NCBI RefSeq assembly: GCF_030161895.1
Contig: NZ_BSVB01000001.1
Coordinates: forward strand, 1,922,001 to 1,986,000
Source: Pseudolysinimonas kribbensis
Lineage (GTDB): Bacteria; Actinomycetota; Actinomycetes; Actinomycetales; Microbacteriaceae
Length of the DNA stretch: 64,000 nucleotides
Direction of reading: 5' to 3'
Shown here in pieces: positions 9,470 to 19,454 of the stretch. Below the pieces are notes generated by a model. It saw only the letters and a list, made by a program, of their open reading frames with translations, was not told where the DNA came from and did not search any database. Positions within the stretch are counted from its first letter, which is position 1. Each line of letters begins with the position of its first letter. Made by a program: the position numbers and the translations under genes.

Positions 9470-10735
9470 ATGCGGATACCCCGACGCACACTGGTGGTGG
9501 GGGCCGTCGGCGTCGCCGTCGCGCTCGCGCTCACGGCATGCGGACCCTCGAACAGCCCGGCTCCCTCATCGAGCGGCGGCAAGCCGTCCGGCACCCTGCA
9601 GATCGCTCATTGGGACTTCCTCGCCCCCAACTACGGCCAGCAGATGCAGGACATCATCAAGGGCTACGAGAAGTACAACCCGAAGGCGACGATCGAGACG
9701 GTCGGCATCGTGCGGGCCGACTACGAGACGAAGCTCAAGATCCAGCTCTCGGCCGGCGGCGGTCCCGACCTGTTCACGATGGCCGACACCTTCCTTCCGA
9801 CGGTCGCCGCGGCCAACCTGCTCGAGCCTCTGGACAATGTCCTGACGCCGACGACCAAGAAGGCGCTCAACTCGACCAACAAGGGCGGCGTCTACAACAA
9901 CAAGCAGGTCGCCGTCACCTGGCAGATCGCGCCGTATGCGTTCCTGTGGAACAAGGACATCCTGGCTCAGGCGGGCGTCAAGCCGCCGACGACCTTCGAC
10001 GAGCTCGTCGACGCCGCCGTCACGATCAAGCAGAAGCTGGGGATCACGGGCTTCGCGGTGCGCAGCCGCCTGGCGGAGGAGACCCCGTGGTGGGTCGACT
10101 TCAACAACTGGATCCAGGGCTACGGCGGATCGTGGTCGGACGGCAAGAAGCTGACCATCGACAGCCCGCAGAACGTCGCCGCGCTGACGGCGTTCAAGAA
10201 GATGTACGACTCCGGCGCCTTCTCGGTCGGTGACGACGCGTCCACCTTCCGCACGAAGTTCAGCGAGGGTCAGGTCGCCATGATGATCGACGCGACCGGA
10301 GCCCCGCCCGCGATGATCAGCGCGAAGGTGCCCTCGACGTCGATGATCTCGTCGCCGCTGCCGTTTCCCAAGCCCTACACGAGCCAGGTCGGCATCTACT
10401 TCGGCATCAACGCGCACACCAAGAACAAGGCGCTCGCGGAGGACTTCCTCAACTGGTTCCTCACGAAGGACACGCAGCAGGCGCTCTCGGAGAACCTCGG
10501 CAACACCTCGACCCTCGCCACCAAGACCACGGTCTCGGACGAGTTCCTCGCCAAGAACCCGTGGGCCGTCGGCTACCGCGAGGACGGCGAGAACACCCGC
10601 AGCTCGGTGATCCGCGGCTTCGAGAGCGTGACGCCGCAGATCGCGCACACGGTGCTCAGCCAAGTCGAGAAGGTGCTCCTGCAAGACGTCTCGCCACAGC
10701 GGGCGTTGTCGGACGCGGCCAGCTCCCTGAAGTAA
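9470..10735 (+). CDS. ABC transporter sugar-binding lipoprotein
   Basis: Extracellular solute-binding protein (family 1, COG1653 type) of 421 residues. The N-terminus is a lipoprotein signal: RRTLVVGAVGVAVALALTAC, with the lipobox LTAC giving Cys 24 as the lipidated residue, followed by a Ser/Pro/Gly linker. The mature part shows IAHWDFLAPNYG near the start and EDFLNWFLTKDTQQALSEN near the end, both typical of carbohydrate binders. ATG 9470 follows an excellent AAGGAGG site. It is the first gene of a transporter set with two permeases and an ATPase. The substrate cannot be read from sequence. Confidence 0.92.
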   Translation: MRIPRRTLVVGAVGVAVALALTACGPSNSPAPSSSGGKPSGTLQIAHWDFLAPNYGQQMQDIIKGYEKYNPKATIETVGIVRADYETKLKIQLSAGGGPDLFTMADTFLPTVAAANLLEPLDNVLTPTTKKALNSTNKGGVYNNKQVAVTWQIAPYAFLWNKDILAQAGVKPPTTFDELVDAAVTIKQKLGITGFAVRSRLAEETPWWVDFNNWIQGYGGSWSDGKKLTIDSPQNVAALTAFKKMYDSGAFSVGDDASTFRTKFSEGQVAMMIDATGAPPAMISAKVPSTSMISSPLPFPKPYTSQVGIYFGINAHTKNKALAEDFLNWFLTKDTQQALSENLGNTSTLATKTTVSDEFLAKNPWAVGYREDGENTRSSVIRGFESVTPQIAHTVLSQVEKVLLQDVSPQRALSDAASSLK

Positions 10736-10748
10736 GCCGATCGATCCG

Positions 10749-10785
10749 CCGTGGGGTGGAGCGCGCCTGGCGCCCCACCCCACGG
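10749..10785 (+). promoter_or_regulatory. Hairpin between binding-protein and permease genes
   Basis: 11-bp arms CCGTGGGGTGG (10749-10759) and CCACCCCACGG (10775-10785) enclose a GC-rich loop. There is no T tract. Stem-loops at this position in binding-protein operons usually partly terminate transcription or protect the upstream mRNA, so that the binding protein is made in excess over the permeases. Confidence 0.6.
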
Positions 10786-10806
10786 CCACGGAGTGAAGGA
10801 CACCGG

Positions 10807-11724
10807 ATGACGACGGCCGCGCCGACCTCGAGGATCCGCCGCCGGAACGCGGCGGCAGCCATCGCGCCCTACCTCTTCGTGGGGGCTGCCGCGATCTACC
10901 TGCTGTTCTTCATGGTCGTGCCCATGGCACGCGGCCTGTGGTTCAGCTTCACCGACGCGACGCTTCTCAATCCCGACGGCGGGCAGTTCGTCGGAGGGAA
11001 GAACTACGGCGACCTCCTCACGAGCGGTGCGTTCTACTCCTCGCTCCTCACGACCCTGCTCTACACCGCGGGCACCGTGATCGGGTCGCTCCTGTTCGGC
11101 ACCGTCGCCGCCGTCGCCTTGAGCGAGCGGATCCGCGGCCGGGCGGTCTTCCGGGCCCTTCTGACGATCCCGTGGGCCGTGCCGTCGGTCGCGGCGGTGC
11201 TCGTCTTCATCTGGATCTTCAACGTCGAGAGCGGGGTCGCCAACCGGGCGACGAAAGCGCTCGGGATCGGAGCCCAGGGCTGGCTGCTCGACCCCAAGCT
11301 CGGGCTGCTCTCGGTAACGCTCGTGAGCGTGTGGAAGGTCTTCCCGTTCGTGATGCTCGTCGTGCTCGCCGCACTGCAGGGCGTGCCGGGCGAGCTGCGG
11401 GAAGCGGCGCGGGTCGACGGAGCCGACCGCCTGAACGTCTTCCGCACCGTCACCCTCCCGCACATCGTCCCGACCCTGCGCATCGTGGCGCTGCTCATGA
11501 CGATCTGGTCGATCCGCCGTTTCGAGGTGATCTACCTCCTGACCGGTGGCGGTCCGATCGACACGACCAACACGATCGTCATCAGCGTCTACCGCGAGGC
11601 CTTCCAGAACTCCCAGCTCGGCCAGGCGGCCGCCATCGGCATGCTCGGACTGTGCCTGTCGATGGTCGTGACCGTCGTCTACTTCCTGTCCGACCGCAGC
11701 GACGCGCGAAAGGACGCCCGATGA
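10807..11724 (+). CDS. Sugar ABC transporter permease (MalF/UgpA type)
   Basis: 305-residue inner-membrane permease with six predicted helices. The first spans about APYLFVGAAAIYLLFFMVV. The cytoplasmic EAA loop, which contacts the ATPase, reads LREAARVDGADRLNVFRTVTLP. ATG 10807 follows a GAAGGA site. The stop overlaps the start of the second permease (ATGA), as expected for subunits made in equal amounts. Confidence 0.92.
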   Translation: MTTAAPTSRIRRRNAAAAIAPYLFVGAAAIYLLFFMVVPMARGLWFSFTDATLLNPDGGQFVGGKNYGDLLTSGAFYSSLLTTLLYTAGTVIGSLLFGTVAAVALSERIRGRAVFRALLTIPWAVPSVAAVLVFIWIFNVESGVANRATKALGIGAQGWLLDPKLGLLSVTLVSVWKVFPFVMLVVLAALQGVPGELREAARVDGADRLNVFRTVTLPHIVPTLRIVALLMTIWSIRRFEVIYLLTGGGPIDTTNTIVISVYREAFQNSQLGQAAAIGMLGLCLSMVVTVVYFLSDRSDARKDAR

Positions 11725-12550
11725 GGCGCCGCCGATTCCTCCGATCGCCCGCATCGCGATCATCCTGGTGCTGATCGTGCTGGCCGGGTTCCCCATCTAC
11801 TGGATGTACGACACGGCGATCACCCCGCGCGATCAGCTCTTCACGGGCCAGCCGCTGATCCCGGATGTGACCCGGACGCCGCAGATCTTCGACGTCTTCA
11901 CCAGCGGGGTCCCGCTCCTGCAATGGCTCGCGAACAGCTCGATCGTCGCGTTCTGCACGACGTTCCTCAGCCTGCTCCTTGCCGTGCTCGCCGGTTACGG
12001 GCTCTCGCGGTACCGCTTCCATGGCCGGGGAGTCGTGGGCTTCATCCTGTTCGCGACGCAGATGCTGCCCGAGGCGCTGCTCATCGTGCCGCTGTACGCC
12101 CTCTTCGCCGGCCTCGGTCTGCTCAACGGCCTCGTGGGACTGGTGCTCGCCGACACCGCGTTCGTCATGCCGGTGGCGGTGTGGATCGTCAAGTCGGCGA
12201 TGGACTCGATCCCCTACGAGATCGAGGAGGCGGCACGCGTCGACGGCTGTCCCCGCTTCGTCATCCTGCTCCGCATCATGCTGCCGCTGTCGGCGCCCTC
12301 GATCGCGGCAGCCGCCGTCATCATGTTCTTCGACGCGTGGAACGAATACCTCTTCGCCTCGACGTTCATCCAGGATCGGGACAAGTGGACCGCGTCCGTC
12401 GGGCTCTCGTCCTTCATCGGGGAGTTCATCACCCCGCTCTCGACCGTCTTCTCGGCGGCCATCGTGTTCACGATCCCGGCGATCGTGTTCTTCCTGCTCG
12501 TTCAGCGTCATATCGTCAGCGGCCTCACGGCCGGGTCAGTGAAGGGGTGA
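11721..12550 (+). CDS. Sugar ABC transporter permease (MalG/UgpE type), frame broken near the start
   Basis: Second membrane subunit. The body reads LIVLAGFPIYWMYDTAIT with the EAA loop IEEAARVDGCPRFVILLRIMLP and an ending FLLVQRHIVSGLTAGSVKG typical of MalG homologues. The natural start is ATG 11721, overlapping the first permease stop. One missing base near 11733 (CGCCGCCGATT) separates MRRR from IPPIARIAIILVL. Repaired length is about 276 residues. Confidence 0.9.
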
Positions 12551-12552
12551 AG

Positions 12553-13721
12553 ATGCCCGCCTTGACGTTCTCGTCGGTGAGCAAGTCGTTCGGCAGCTCA
12601 GAAGTCATCAGCGACTTCACGGCGGAGATCCCGGACCGGGAGTTCCTGGTGCTGCTCGGGCCCTCCGGCTGCGGGAAGTCGACCATGCTCCGGATGATCG
12701 CCGGCCTCATCGACATCAGCTCCGGCGACCTCCTCTTCGACGGCAGGCGAGTCAACGAGCTGGAGCCCCGGGAGCGCAACATCGCGTTCGTCTTCCAGTC
12801 GTACGCCCTGTATCCGCACCTCACGGTGCGCGCGAACATCGCGTTCCCGCTTCTCATGGACCGCTTCCGCTGGTGGCAGCACATCCCCGGCATCTGGTCC
12901 ATCGAGCGCCGGCGCGCGATGCGCCTGCCGGAGGTCGCTCGCAAGGTGGCCGAGATCGCGGAGATCATGGAGCTCACCCCACTCCTCGATCGCCGCCCCA
13001 AGACGCTCTCGGGCGGCCAGCGACAGCGCGTCGCACTGGCCCGCGCGCTCGTTCGCGACCCCTCGATCTACCTGCTCGACGAGCCCCTCTCGAACCTCGA
13101 CGCGAAGCTGCGGTCGCAGATGCGCATCGAGATCTCGACGATGTACCAGAAGGTCGGCAAGACGTTCGTCTACGTCACCCATGACCAGGTCGAGGCGATG
13201 ACGATGGGGACGCGGATCGTGTTGCTGGACGGCGGCATCATCCAGCAGCAGGGAACCCCGACGGAGATCTACGAGCGCCCCGCCAACGCGTTCGTCGCTC
13301 GCTTCATCGGATCGCCCGCGATGAACCTCATCCCCGTCGAGGTCGCGCACGGCGGGGTGCGCATCCCGGATGCGGGCATCCTCCCCGTCTCCGACGCCCC
13401 GGTCGCGGCGGGGCAATCCGTGACTCTCGGCGTCCGCGCGGAGAAGATCGCTCTCGCCGCGTCAGGGGAGACGGACTCCACGGGCACGTCGCGATCGTCG
13501 AGCGCCTCGGCGCCGAGACGGTCGTGGGGTTCCGGTTCGGGGATGCGGAGGCCGCGACGCTCGGTGCCGGCGCGGTGCGCGACCTCTACTACGCGCGCAT
13601 CCCCGGTGAGGTCGACCTCGCCGTCGGCGATCCGTGCGCGATCAGCCTGAGTCTCGCGGGCGCGTCGTGGTTCGACCCGGCGAGCGGCGAGCGGCTGGAA
13701 CCGGCGGTCGCGGCTCGATGA
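12553..13721 (+). CDS. Sugar ABC transporter ATP-binding protein (MsmK/UgpC type), frame broken near the end
   Basis: Powers sugar import by ATP hydrolysis. Walker A GPSGCGKST (about residues 37-45), Q-loop VFQSYALYPHLTV, signature LSGGQRQRVALARAL, Walker B IYLLDEPLSNLDAKLR, and H-loop YVTHDQVEAMT are intact. An insert unusual for this family lies after the Q-loop (LLMDRFRWWQHIPGIWSIERRRAMR), here about 30 residues. The C-terminal regulatory OB-type domain is split by one missing G near 13480; the second frame reads GFRFGDAEAATLGAGAV and ends at 13721. Repaired length is about 389 residues. It is the only ATPase of this kind in the window and could also serve the ATPase-less transporter at 36.8-39.9 kb. 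Confidence 0.92.
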
Positions 13722-14843
13722 CGAGAGTGCTCGTGAGCGGGGAGACGTCTACGACCCCGATGGCGGCGTGATCGAGCGCCGCGACCTGGTCATCGTCGAC
13801 GGGCGGTTCGCTGAACCCGACGGCCGTCCGACCGACCGGGTGATCGACGCGTCCGGACACCTCGTCACACCGGGTCTCGTCGATCTGCACGCTCACGTGT
13901 TCCGGGGCCAGGATCTGGGGCTCGATCCGGACGACATCGGGCCCTCAGGCGGCACCACGACGATCATCGACGCCGGCAGTGCCGGTGGCCACCTCTTCCC
14001 TGCGTTCCGCGCGACGACGATCGACACGAGCGCCGTCCGGGTGCGGGCGTTCGTCAACATCGCATCGGTCGGGACCACGAGCATCCGGCTCGGTGGAGAG
14101 CTGAAGGCGCTGCACTACAGCGATGCGTCGGTCGCCGTCGCCTGCGCGCGAGCGAATGCGGATGTGATCGTCGGCGTCAAGGTGCGGGCATCGCACGACG
14201 TCGGCGGAGACAACGCCCCCGAGGCGCTGCGCCGTGCTCGCGCCGCCGCCGACGACCTCGGCGTGCCGCTCATGGTCCATCTCGGACCGTCTCCTGCCGC
14301 GGTCGACGAGATCCTCGCCACGCTGCGCTCCGGCGACATCCTCACGCATGCGTTCACCGGCTGGGAGGGCAACACCCTCCTGGACGGCGACGCGGTTCGC
14401 GCGGGCGCGCGGGAGGCCCGGGAACGCGGCGTCGTCTTCGATATCGGGCACGGGGCATCCGGGTTCAGCGCCGACGTCGCACGGAAGCTCCTCGGGCTCG
14501 GGTTCGCGCCCGACACGATCAGCAGTGACCTGCACGCCTACTCGCGCACGCGCGTGGTGAGTCTGCCGCTCGTTCTCTCCCGGCTCATGGCGCTGGGGAT
14601 GCCGCTGCCGGACGTGCTCCTGCGGGCGACGCTGGCGCCGGCGCGGGCGCTCGGCCTCGACGCTTCGGGGATCGGCACCCTGCGTTCCGGGGCGGCCGCC
14701 GACCTCGCGATCTTCGATCTCGCCGAGGGCCCGCAGTCCTTCGAGGACGGCTTCGGCCGGGCTTTCGAGGGCGACCGCGTCCTGCGGCCGGTCGCGACGA
14801 TGATCGGCGGCGACCTGGTGGAACCGAGGGGGTGCCCGCATGA
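13718..14843 (+). CDS. Amidohydrolase/deacetylase-family metallohydrolase, frame broken twice
   Basis: A TIM-barrel metallohydrolase related to the EF_0837-type amidohydrolases found next to DgaE-like enzymes. Metal-binding signatures are GLVDLHAHVF (HxH), GVKVRAS (position of the carbamylated Lys), LMVHLG, DILTHAFTG, and SDLHAYS (final Asp). The start is ATG 13718, overlapping the ATPase stop: MTRVLVSG, then one missing G near 13740 before DVYDPDGGVIERRDL. A second missing G near 14832 hides the natural stop, a TGA at 14841-14843 that overlaps the SDR start. Repaired length is about 375 residues. Likely deacylates or hydrolyses a cyclic or N-acyl sugar-acid intermediate; the exact substrate is unknown. 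Confidence 0.85.
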
Positions 14844-15565
14844 GCAGGCTGGTCGTGGTGAGCGGAGCCGCGAGCGGGATCGGCCGGGCAGCCGCCCGCT
14901 GGTTCGCGGATGCGGGCGACGAGCTCTATCTCCTGGGCCGTCGCCGGGCACCGCTCGAGGCGCTCGCCGCCGAGGTGGGCGGGCGCGCCGTCCCCGCCGA
15001 CCTCTCGACGGTGGACGGGGCGAGCGCCGTCGCCGCCGCCGTCGGGCCACGGGCCGTCGACGTGATCGTTGCGGCGGCCGGCGGGACGCCTGCGACGAAC
15101 CCGGTCGGTCTCGACGAGGTCGCGCACGACTGGAACGCCGACGTTCAGCAGAACCTGATGACCGCCGTGCTGCTGGTCGAAGCGCTCAAGTCCCGGATCG
15201 CGCGCCCGGGCGGCCGGGTGATCGGGCTCGGTTCGATCGGTGCGCAGCTCGGCAGCGGCTACGGCGGCTCGTACGGAGCGGCGAAGGCGGCGCTCCATGC
15301 GTGGATGTACTGGCTCGCGCAGGAGCTCGGGCCGCAGGGCGTGACCGCGAATCTGGTGCTGCCCGGCTACGTGCCCGACACGGAGTTCTTCGGGGACCGG
15401 GTCACGGAGGAGTTCGACCGCGTGCGCGTCGAGCGATCCCTCGTCGGGCGCGCGGGGACGGCTGCTGAGATCGCGGCGACGATCGGCTTCCTGGCATCCG
15501 CCGATGCCGGTTACATCACGGGTCAACTCATCGGTGTCAACGGGGGAATGGTGCTCGGACGATGA
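14840..15565 (+). CDS. Short-chain dehydrogenase/reductase
   Basis: 241-residue classical SDR. The cofactor motif is SGAASGIG, near the N-terminus. The catalytic set includes the Ser in LGSIGAQLG and Tyr/Lys in SYGAAKAAL. The C-terminus is ITGQLIGVNGGMVLGR, close to the FabG pattern. The start overlaps the amidohydrolase stop and the stop overlaps the IclR start (ATGA), so it is part of the catabolic operon. It probably oxidises a hydroxyl of the sugar-acid intermediate. Confidence 0.92.
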   Translation: MSRLVVVSGAASGIGRAAARWFADAGDELYLLGRRRAPLEALAAEVGGRAVPADLSTVDGASAVAAAVGPRAVDVIVAAAGGTPATNPVGLDEVAHDWNADVQQNLMTAVLLVEALKSRIARPGGRVIGLGSIGAQLGSGYGGSYGAAKAALHAWMYWLAQELGPQGVTANLVLPGYVPDTEFFGDRVTEEFDRVRVERSLVGRAGTAAEIAATIGFLASADAGYITGQLIGVNGGMVLGR

Positions 15566-16341
15566 CGGACGACACGCAGAAGCCCGATCAGCGCGGGTCC
15601 ATCAAATCGGCGGAGCGCGTCATGGATCTCCTCGAGCTCATCTCCCGGCAGCGGGACGGGCTCGGGTTCACGGCACTCATCGACGCGCTCGACTACCCGA
15701 AGAGCAGCCTCCATGGTCTGCTGCGCGCCCTCACCGACCGCGGGTTCCTCTCCTACGACCCGGAGGGGAAGGTCTACCGGATCGGCGTGGGCGTCTGGGA
15801 GGCCGGCCAGTCGTACACGCAGGCCGCACACACGGCGCGCGTCGCCCTGCCTCACCTGCGGAACGCGCGGGACGTCCTCGGGGAGACCGTGCAGATGGCC
15901 ATCCTCGATGGACTCGACAACGTCTACATCGCCAAGGAGGAGTCGCCGCAGGCGTTCCGTCTGGTCTCCGACGTCGGCAACCGGCTGCCCGCGCATACGA
16001 CCGGCCTCGGCAAGGTCCTGCTGGCGGCGTTGCCGTCCGACGAGCTCGACCGTCGCCTCGAGGGGGTGCGGCTCTCGCGGTACACCCAGCACACCGTGAC
16101 GGGGCACGACGAGCTGAAGGCCAGGCTGGAGCGCATCCGCGTCCTCGGGTATGCCGAAGACAGCGGCGAGTACACCCTCGGCCTGTATTGCCTCGCGGTG
16201 CCCGTCAAGCGGCGCGGCTCGGTGGTCGCTGCGATCAGCTGCTCGACGCCGGTGGCCCGCCTCAACCGCTCCGTCACCCCGGACCCTCGAATGCTCAACA
16301 TCATGACGAGCACCGCGGCAGCGATCTCCCGCGACCTGTGA
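15562..16341 (+). CDS. IclR-family transcriptional regulator
   Basis: 259 residues: N-terminal winged helix-turn-helix (SIKSAERVMDLLELISRQRD, then the recognition region DYPKSSLHGLLRALTDRGFL), linked to an IclR effector domain (GRETVQMAILDG-type region; AHTTGLGKVLLAALPSDEL; GYAEDSGEYTLGLYCLAVPV). Regulators of this family usually repress an adjacent catabolic operon and release it on binding a pathway intermediate. It is embedded in the operon, so autoregulation through the promoter near 9.4 kb is likely. Confidence 0.93.
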   Translation: MTDDTQKPDQRGSIKSAERVMDLLELISRQRDGLGFTALIDALDYPKSSLHGLLRALTDRGFLSYDPEGKVYRIGVGVWEAGQSYTQAAHTARVALPHLRNARDVLGETVQMAILDGLDNVYIAKEESPQAFRLVSDVGNRLPAHTTGLGKVLLAALPSDELDRRLEGVRLSRYTQHTVTGHDELKARLERIRVLGYAEDSGEYTLGLYCLAVPVKRRGSVVAAISCSTPVARLNRSVTPDPRMLNIMTSTAAAISRDL

Positions 16342-16356
16342 ACAGGAAGGACTGAG

Positions 16357-17528
16357 ATGGATCTCCTTGACACCCCCGGCCTCCGGCCGATCGTCAATGG
16401 TGTCGGCCCCGCCACCCGGCTCGGGGGACTGCCTCTCGCCGACGAGGTGTGGGACGCGATGCGCGCGGCCTTCCGGCACCCGGTCCGCCTGGACGAACTG
16501 CAGGCGGCGGCGGGCGCTCGGCTGTCGGCTCTCCTGGAGATCCCCGCGTGCTACGTGACCTCCGGCGCCGCCGCAGCCCTCCACCTCGCGACGACGATCG
16601 CGCTCACTCAGGGCGACGAAGCGGCGATCGATCGACTGCCCGTGGTCGTCGGCGCGCGCTCGACGGTGGTGATCCAGAAGGCGCATCGAGATCCCTACGA
16701 CCGCGCGGTCGAGCAGGCCGGTGCGCGGTTGTTGGAGATCGGCTATCCGGCGAGCAGCCATCCGGGCGAGCTGGAGCGCGTGCTCGATGAGTCGGTCGCG
16801 GCCGTGCTCTTCCGGCCGGGGCGCTCCGGCGACCTGCTCTCTCTCGCCGAGACCGCGGCGATCGCGCACGCGCACGGCATCCCGGTCATCGTGGACGGCG
16901 CCTTGCACGTGCCGCCGGTCGACCGGCTCCGGCGATTCCTCGCGGACGGTGCGGATCTCATCGCCGTGTCCGGGGGCAAGGGATTCCGCGGACCGCAGGC
17001 CTCGGGCCTGCTCTGCGGGACCGCCGACTGGGTGTCGCTCGCGGGCGTGCACCAGCAGGACATGGACGAGCGTCCGACGACGTGGTCGCCAGCCGTTCCG
17101 CGCACCTCGCCGACGCCGCCGCGGCATGGCCCGTCCCGCCCGATGAAGGTCGGCCGGGAGCAGCTCGTGGGCCTCGTCGCCGCCGTCGAACGCTACCTGC
17201 GCGACCCCGGCGCTGACGAGCTCCCCGGGATCGCCGAGCTCGATCGTGCGGAGGAGACGCTGGGGGCCGCCGGTCTCGCCGTCGAGCGCCTCCGCGACGA
17301 CGCGCTCGACGTGCCGATGCTCCGGATCCGAGTGGAGGGGGCCGCGACGGCGCCGACGCCGTCGCACGCGCGCTGGCGGCACGTGCCGTCCCGGTCGTGC
17401 TCGGTGAGTCCGAGGCATGGGATGGCGTCCTGACCGTCAACCCGATGGCCCTGCTCCCCGGCCACGGCGAGCTTCTGGCCACCGCCGTCATCGAGGTCGT
17501 CGATCGCCTTGAAGGAAGGGAATCATGA
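16357..17528 (+). CDS. PLP-dependent DgaE/SelA-like enzyme, frame broken near the end
   Basis: Fold-type I PLP enzyme related to SelA and to D-glucosaminate-6-phosphate ammonia-lyase (DgaE). The N-terminus LRPIVNGVGPATRLGG and the segment ACYVTSGAAAALHLAT are typical. VDGALHVPPVD supplies the Asp that binds the pyridine nitrogen, and VSGGKGFRGPQASGLL carries the PLP lysine. One missing G near 17338 (GAGGGGGCC) shifts the frame; the restored tail reads LGESEAWDGVLTVNPMALLPGHG and stops at 17528, overlapping the next ATG. Repaired length is about 390 residues. With the amidohydrolase it suggests deamination or beta-elimination on an amino-sugar acid. Confidence 0.87.
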
Positions 17529-18483
17529 AAGCCGTCGTCTACACCGCACCGCTCACTCTGGAATTGCAGGAGGTGGGTGCGCCGCACGCCGGTGAGGATG
17601 AGACCATCGTCCGCGTCGGTGCCGTCGGCATCTGCGGCTCCGAACTCGAGGGCTTCGCGTCGCAGAGCCCGTTCCGGCGTCCGCCGCTCATCATGGGGCA
17701 CGAGTTCGCGGGTACCCGCGTCTCGGATGGTGCCCGCGTCGTCGTGAACCCGCTCGTGTACTGCGGGCACTGCGACTCCTGCCGTCGCGGCTCGGTGAAC
17801 GTGTGCCGCAACAGGGTGTTGCTCGGCATTCAGCGCCCCGGAGGATTCGCGGAGTACGCAGCCGTCCCGTCACGCAACTGCTACGTGCTCCCGGAAGGCA
17901 CGCCGCTGGAGGCAGCCGCCCTCGTTGAGCCGCTCGCGAACGCGGTCCATGCTCTCCGTCTCGTGCGGGAGACGACGAAGGATGTCGAGCGAGTCGGGAT
18001 CATCGGATCGGGAATGGTCGGAGTCGCCGTGACCGTCGTGGCGAAGGCGGCTGGAATCGGCCATGTCGAGGTCGTCGACCTGAGCCCGGAGCGGGCCGCC
18101 GTCGCGCTCACGGCCGGTGCCGATGCCGTCGGGGAGAGCCTCGAGGGCGAGTTCGATGTGGTGTTCGACGCCGTCGGCACCGGGGAACGCGGGCCGCAGC
18201 CGTCGAAGCGATCCGGCCGGACGGCACCGCGGTCTTCATCGGCCTGCACTCGGACGACGCCGGCTTCGACGGCCGCGACATCATCCGGAACGAGAAGCGT
18301 GTGATCGGCAGCTTCTGCTACACGGACGCCGACTTCGCCGCCGCCGTCGAGCTCGTCGGGCACGTGCGGCGCGAATGGTACGAGGTCCGACCGCTGAGCG
18401 AGGGCGTCGAGGCATTCACCCGACTGCTGACGACCGTGCCGACCACCATCAAGACCGTTCTCGTCCCCGAGGAGATCGCATGA
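17525..18483 (+). CDS. Zinc-dependent alcohol dehydrogenase (MDR family), frame broken
   Basis: Medium-chain dehydrogenase with catalytic-zinc segments GICGSELEG and MGHEFAG and the structural-zinc cysteines YCGHCDSCRRGSVNVC. The Rossmann motif is IIGSGMVGVAV. One missing G near 18184 (ACCGGGGAA) breaks the frame; the following frame continues RNEKRVIGSFCYTDADFAAAVE to the stop at 18483. Repaired length is about 319 residues. Start and stop overlap the neighbouring genes by four bases. It most resembles threonine/sorbitol-type dehydrogenases; the substrate is unknown. Confidence 0.9.
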
Positions 18484-19405
18484 CGGACATCATGACCGTC
18501 ACAGGACCGGTCGCTCCCGGATCCTCGGCGTCACCCACAGCCACGAACACGTGCTCTGGGACTACTGGAGGCTCATCTCCTCCTACGATTGCATCTTCGA
18601 TGACGAGGACGTCGCGACCGCCGAACTCGAGGCGTTCCGGGCCGCCGGCGGCGGTGCGATGGTCGACGCGAGCACGGTCGGCATCCGCACCGATCCGCTC
18701 GCACTCCGCCGGATCTCCGAGCGGTCGGGCGTGCGCCTGGTGCTCGGCGCAGGCTGGTACCGGGAGCGCCTGTACCCCCGGGAGGTTTTCGAGAAGACCG
18801 TCCCACATCTCGCCGAGGACCTCATCGCGGGCATCTCGAGCGGAGTCGACGGGACCGATGTGCGGGCCGGCGTCATCGGGGAGATCGGCACGGAGCGCGG
18901 GGCGATCAGCCCCGCGGAGGAGCGGGTGTTCCGTGCTGCGGCGCGCGCGCATCGGGAGACCGGGGTCGCGATCCTCACCCACACGACCCACTTCGGAGAA
19001 CTCGCGCTGGCCCAGATCGAACTCCTCCGAGACGCGGGCGTCGCCCCGGACCGGCTCATCATCAGTCACCTCGGAGACCGCGTCGACCACCGACTGCTGC
19101 TCGAGATCGCGGCGACGGGGGTCTACCTCAGCGTCGACAACGTCGGCTATGCGGGTTCCGGTTATCCGTCCGACGAGGTGCGCGCGGACAGCGTGGCCCG
19201 CCTCGTGCGCGAGGGATACGGTGACCGTGTCGTGCTCGGGTGCGACATTTCGGCGAAGACGCAGCTCGCGACGTTCGGCGGTCACGGCTACTCGTGGCTG
19301 CTGAACTCCTTTGTGCCACTGCTGGCCGAACGCGGGCTCGACGAGGCGCAGCTGCACCGCCTGACCACTGCCAACATCGCCGAGGCGCTGGAGCCGCGCA
19401 CGTGA
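18480..19405 (+). CDS. Phosphotriesterase-family metal-dependent hydrolase (possible lactonase), frame broken near the start
   Basis: TIM-barrel hydrolase of the PTE/PhP family. HSHEHV near the N-terminus gives the HxH metal site; GVIGEIG lies at the position of the bridging residue; ILTHTTH and LIISHLGD give the two later His ligands; and GCDIS gives the Asp. The start is ATG 18480, overlapping the dehydrogenase stop. One missing base near 18517 separates MTDIMTVTGPVAPG from ILGVTHSHEHVL. Repaired length is about 308 residues. In sugar-acid clusters such proteins often act as lactonases, which fits dehydrogenase and FAA-hydrolase neighbours. Confidence 0.88.
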
Positions 19406-19454
19406 CCGGGGCGATGCGCCGCGACGCGGCGACGCCGCGAGGAGGCGCAGTGCG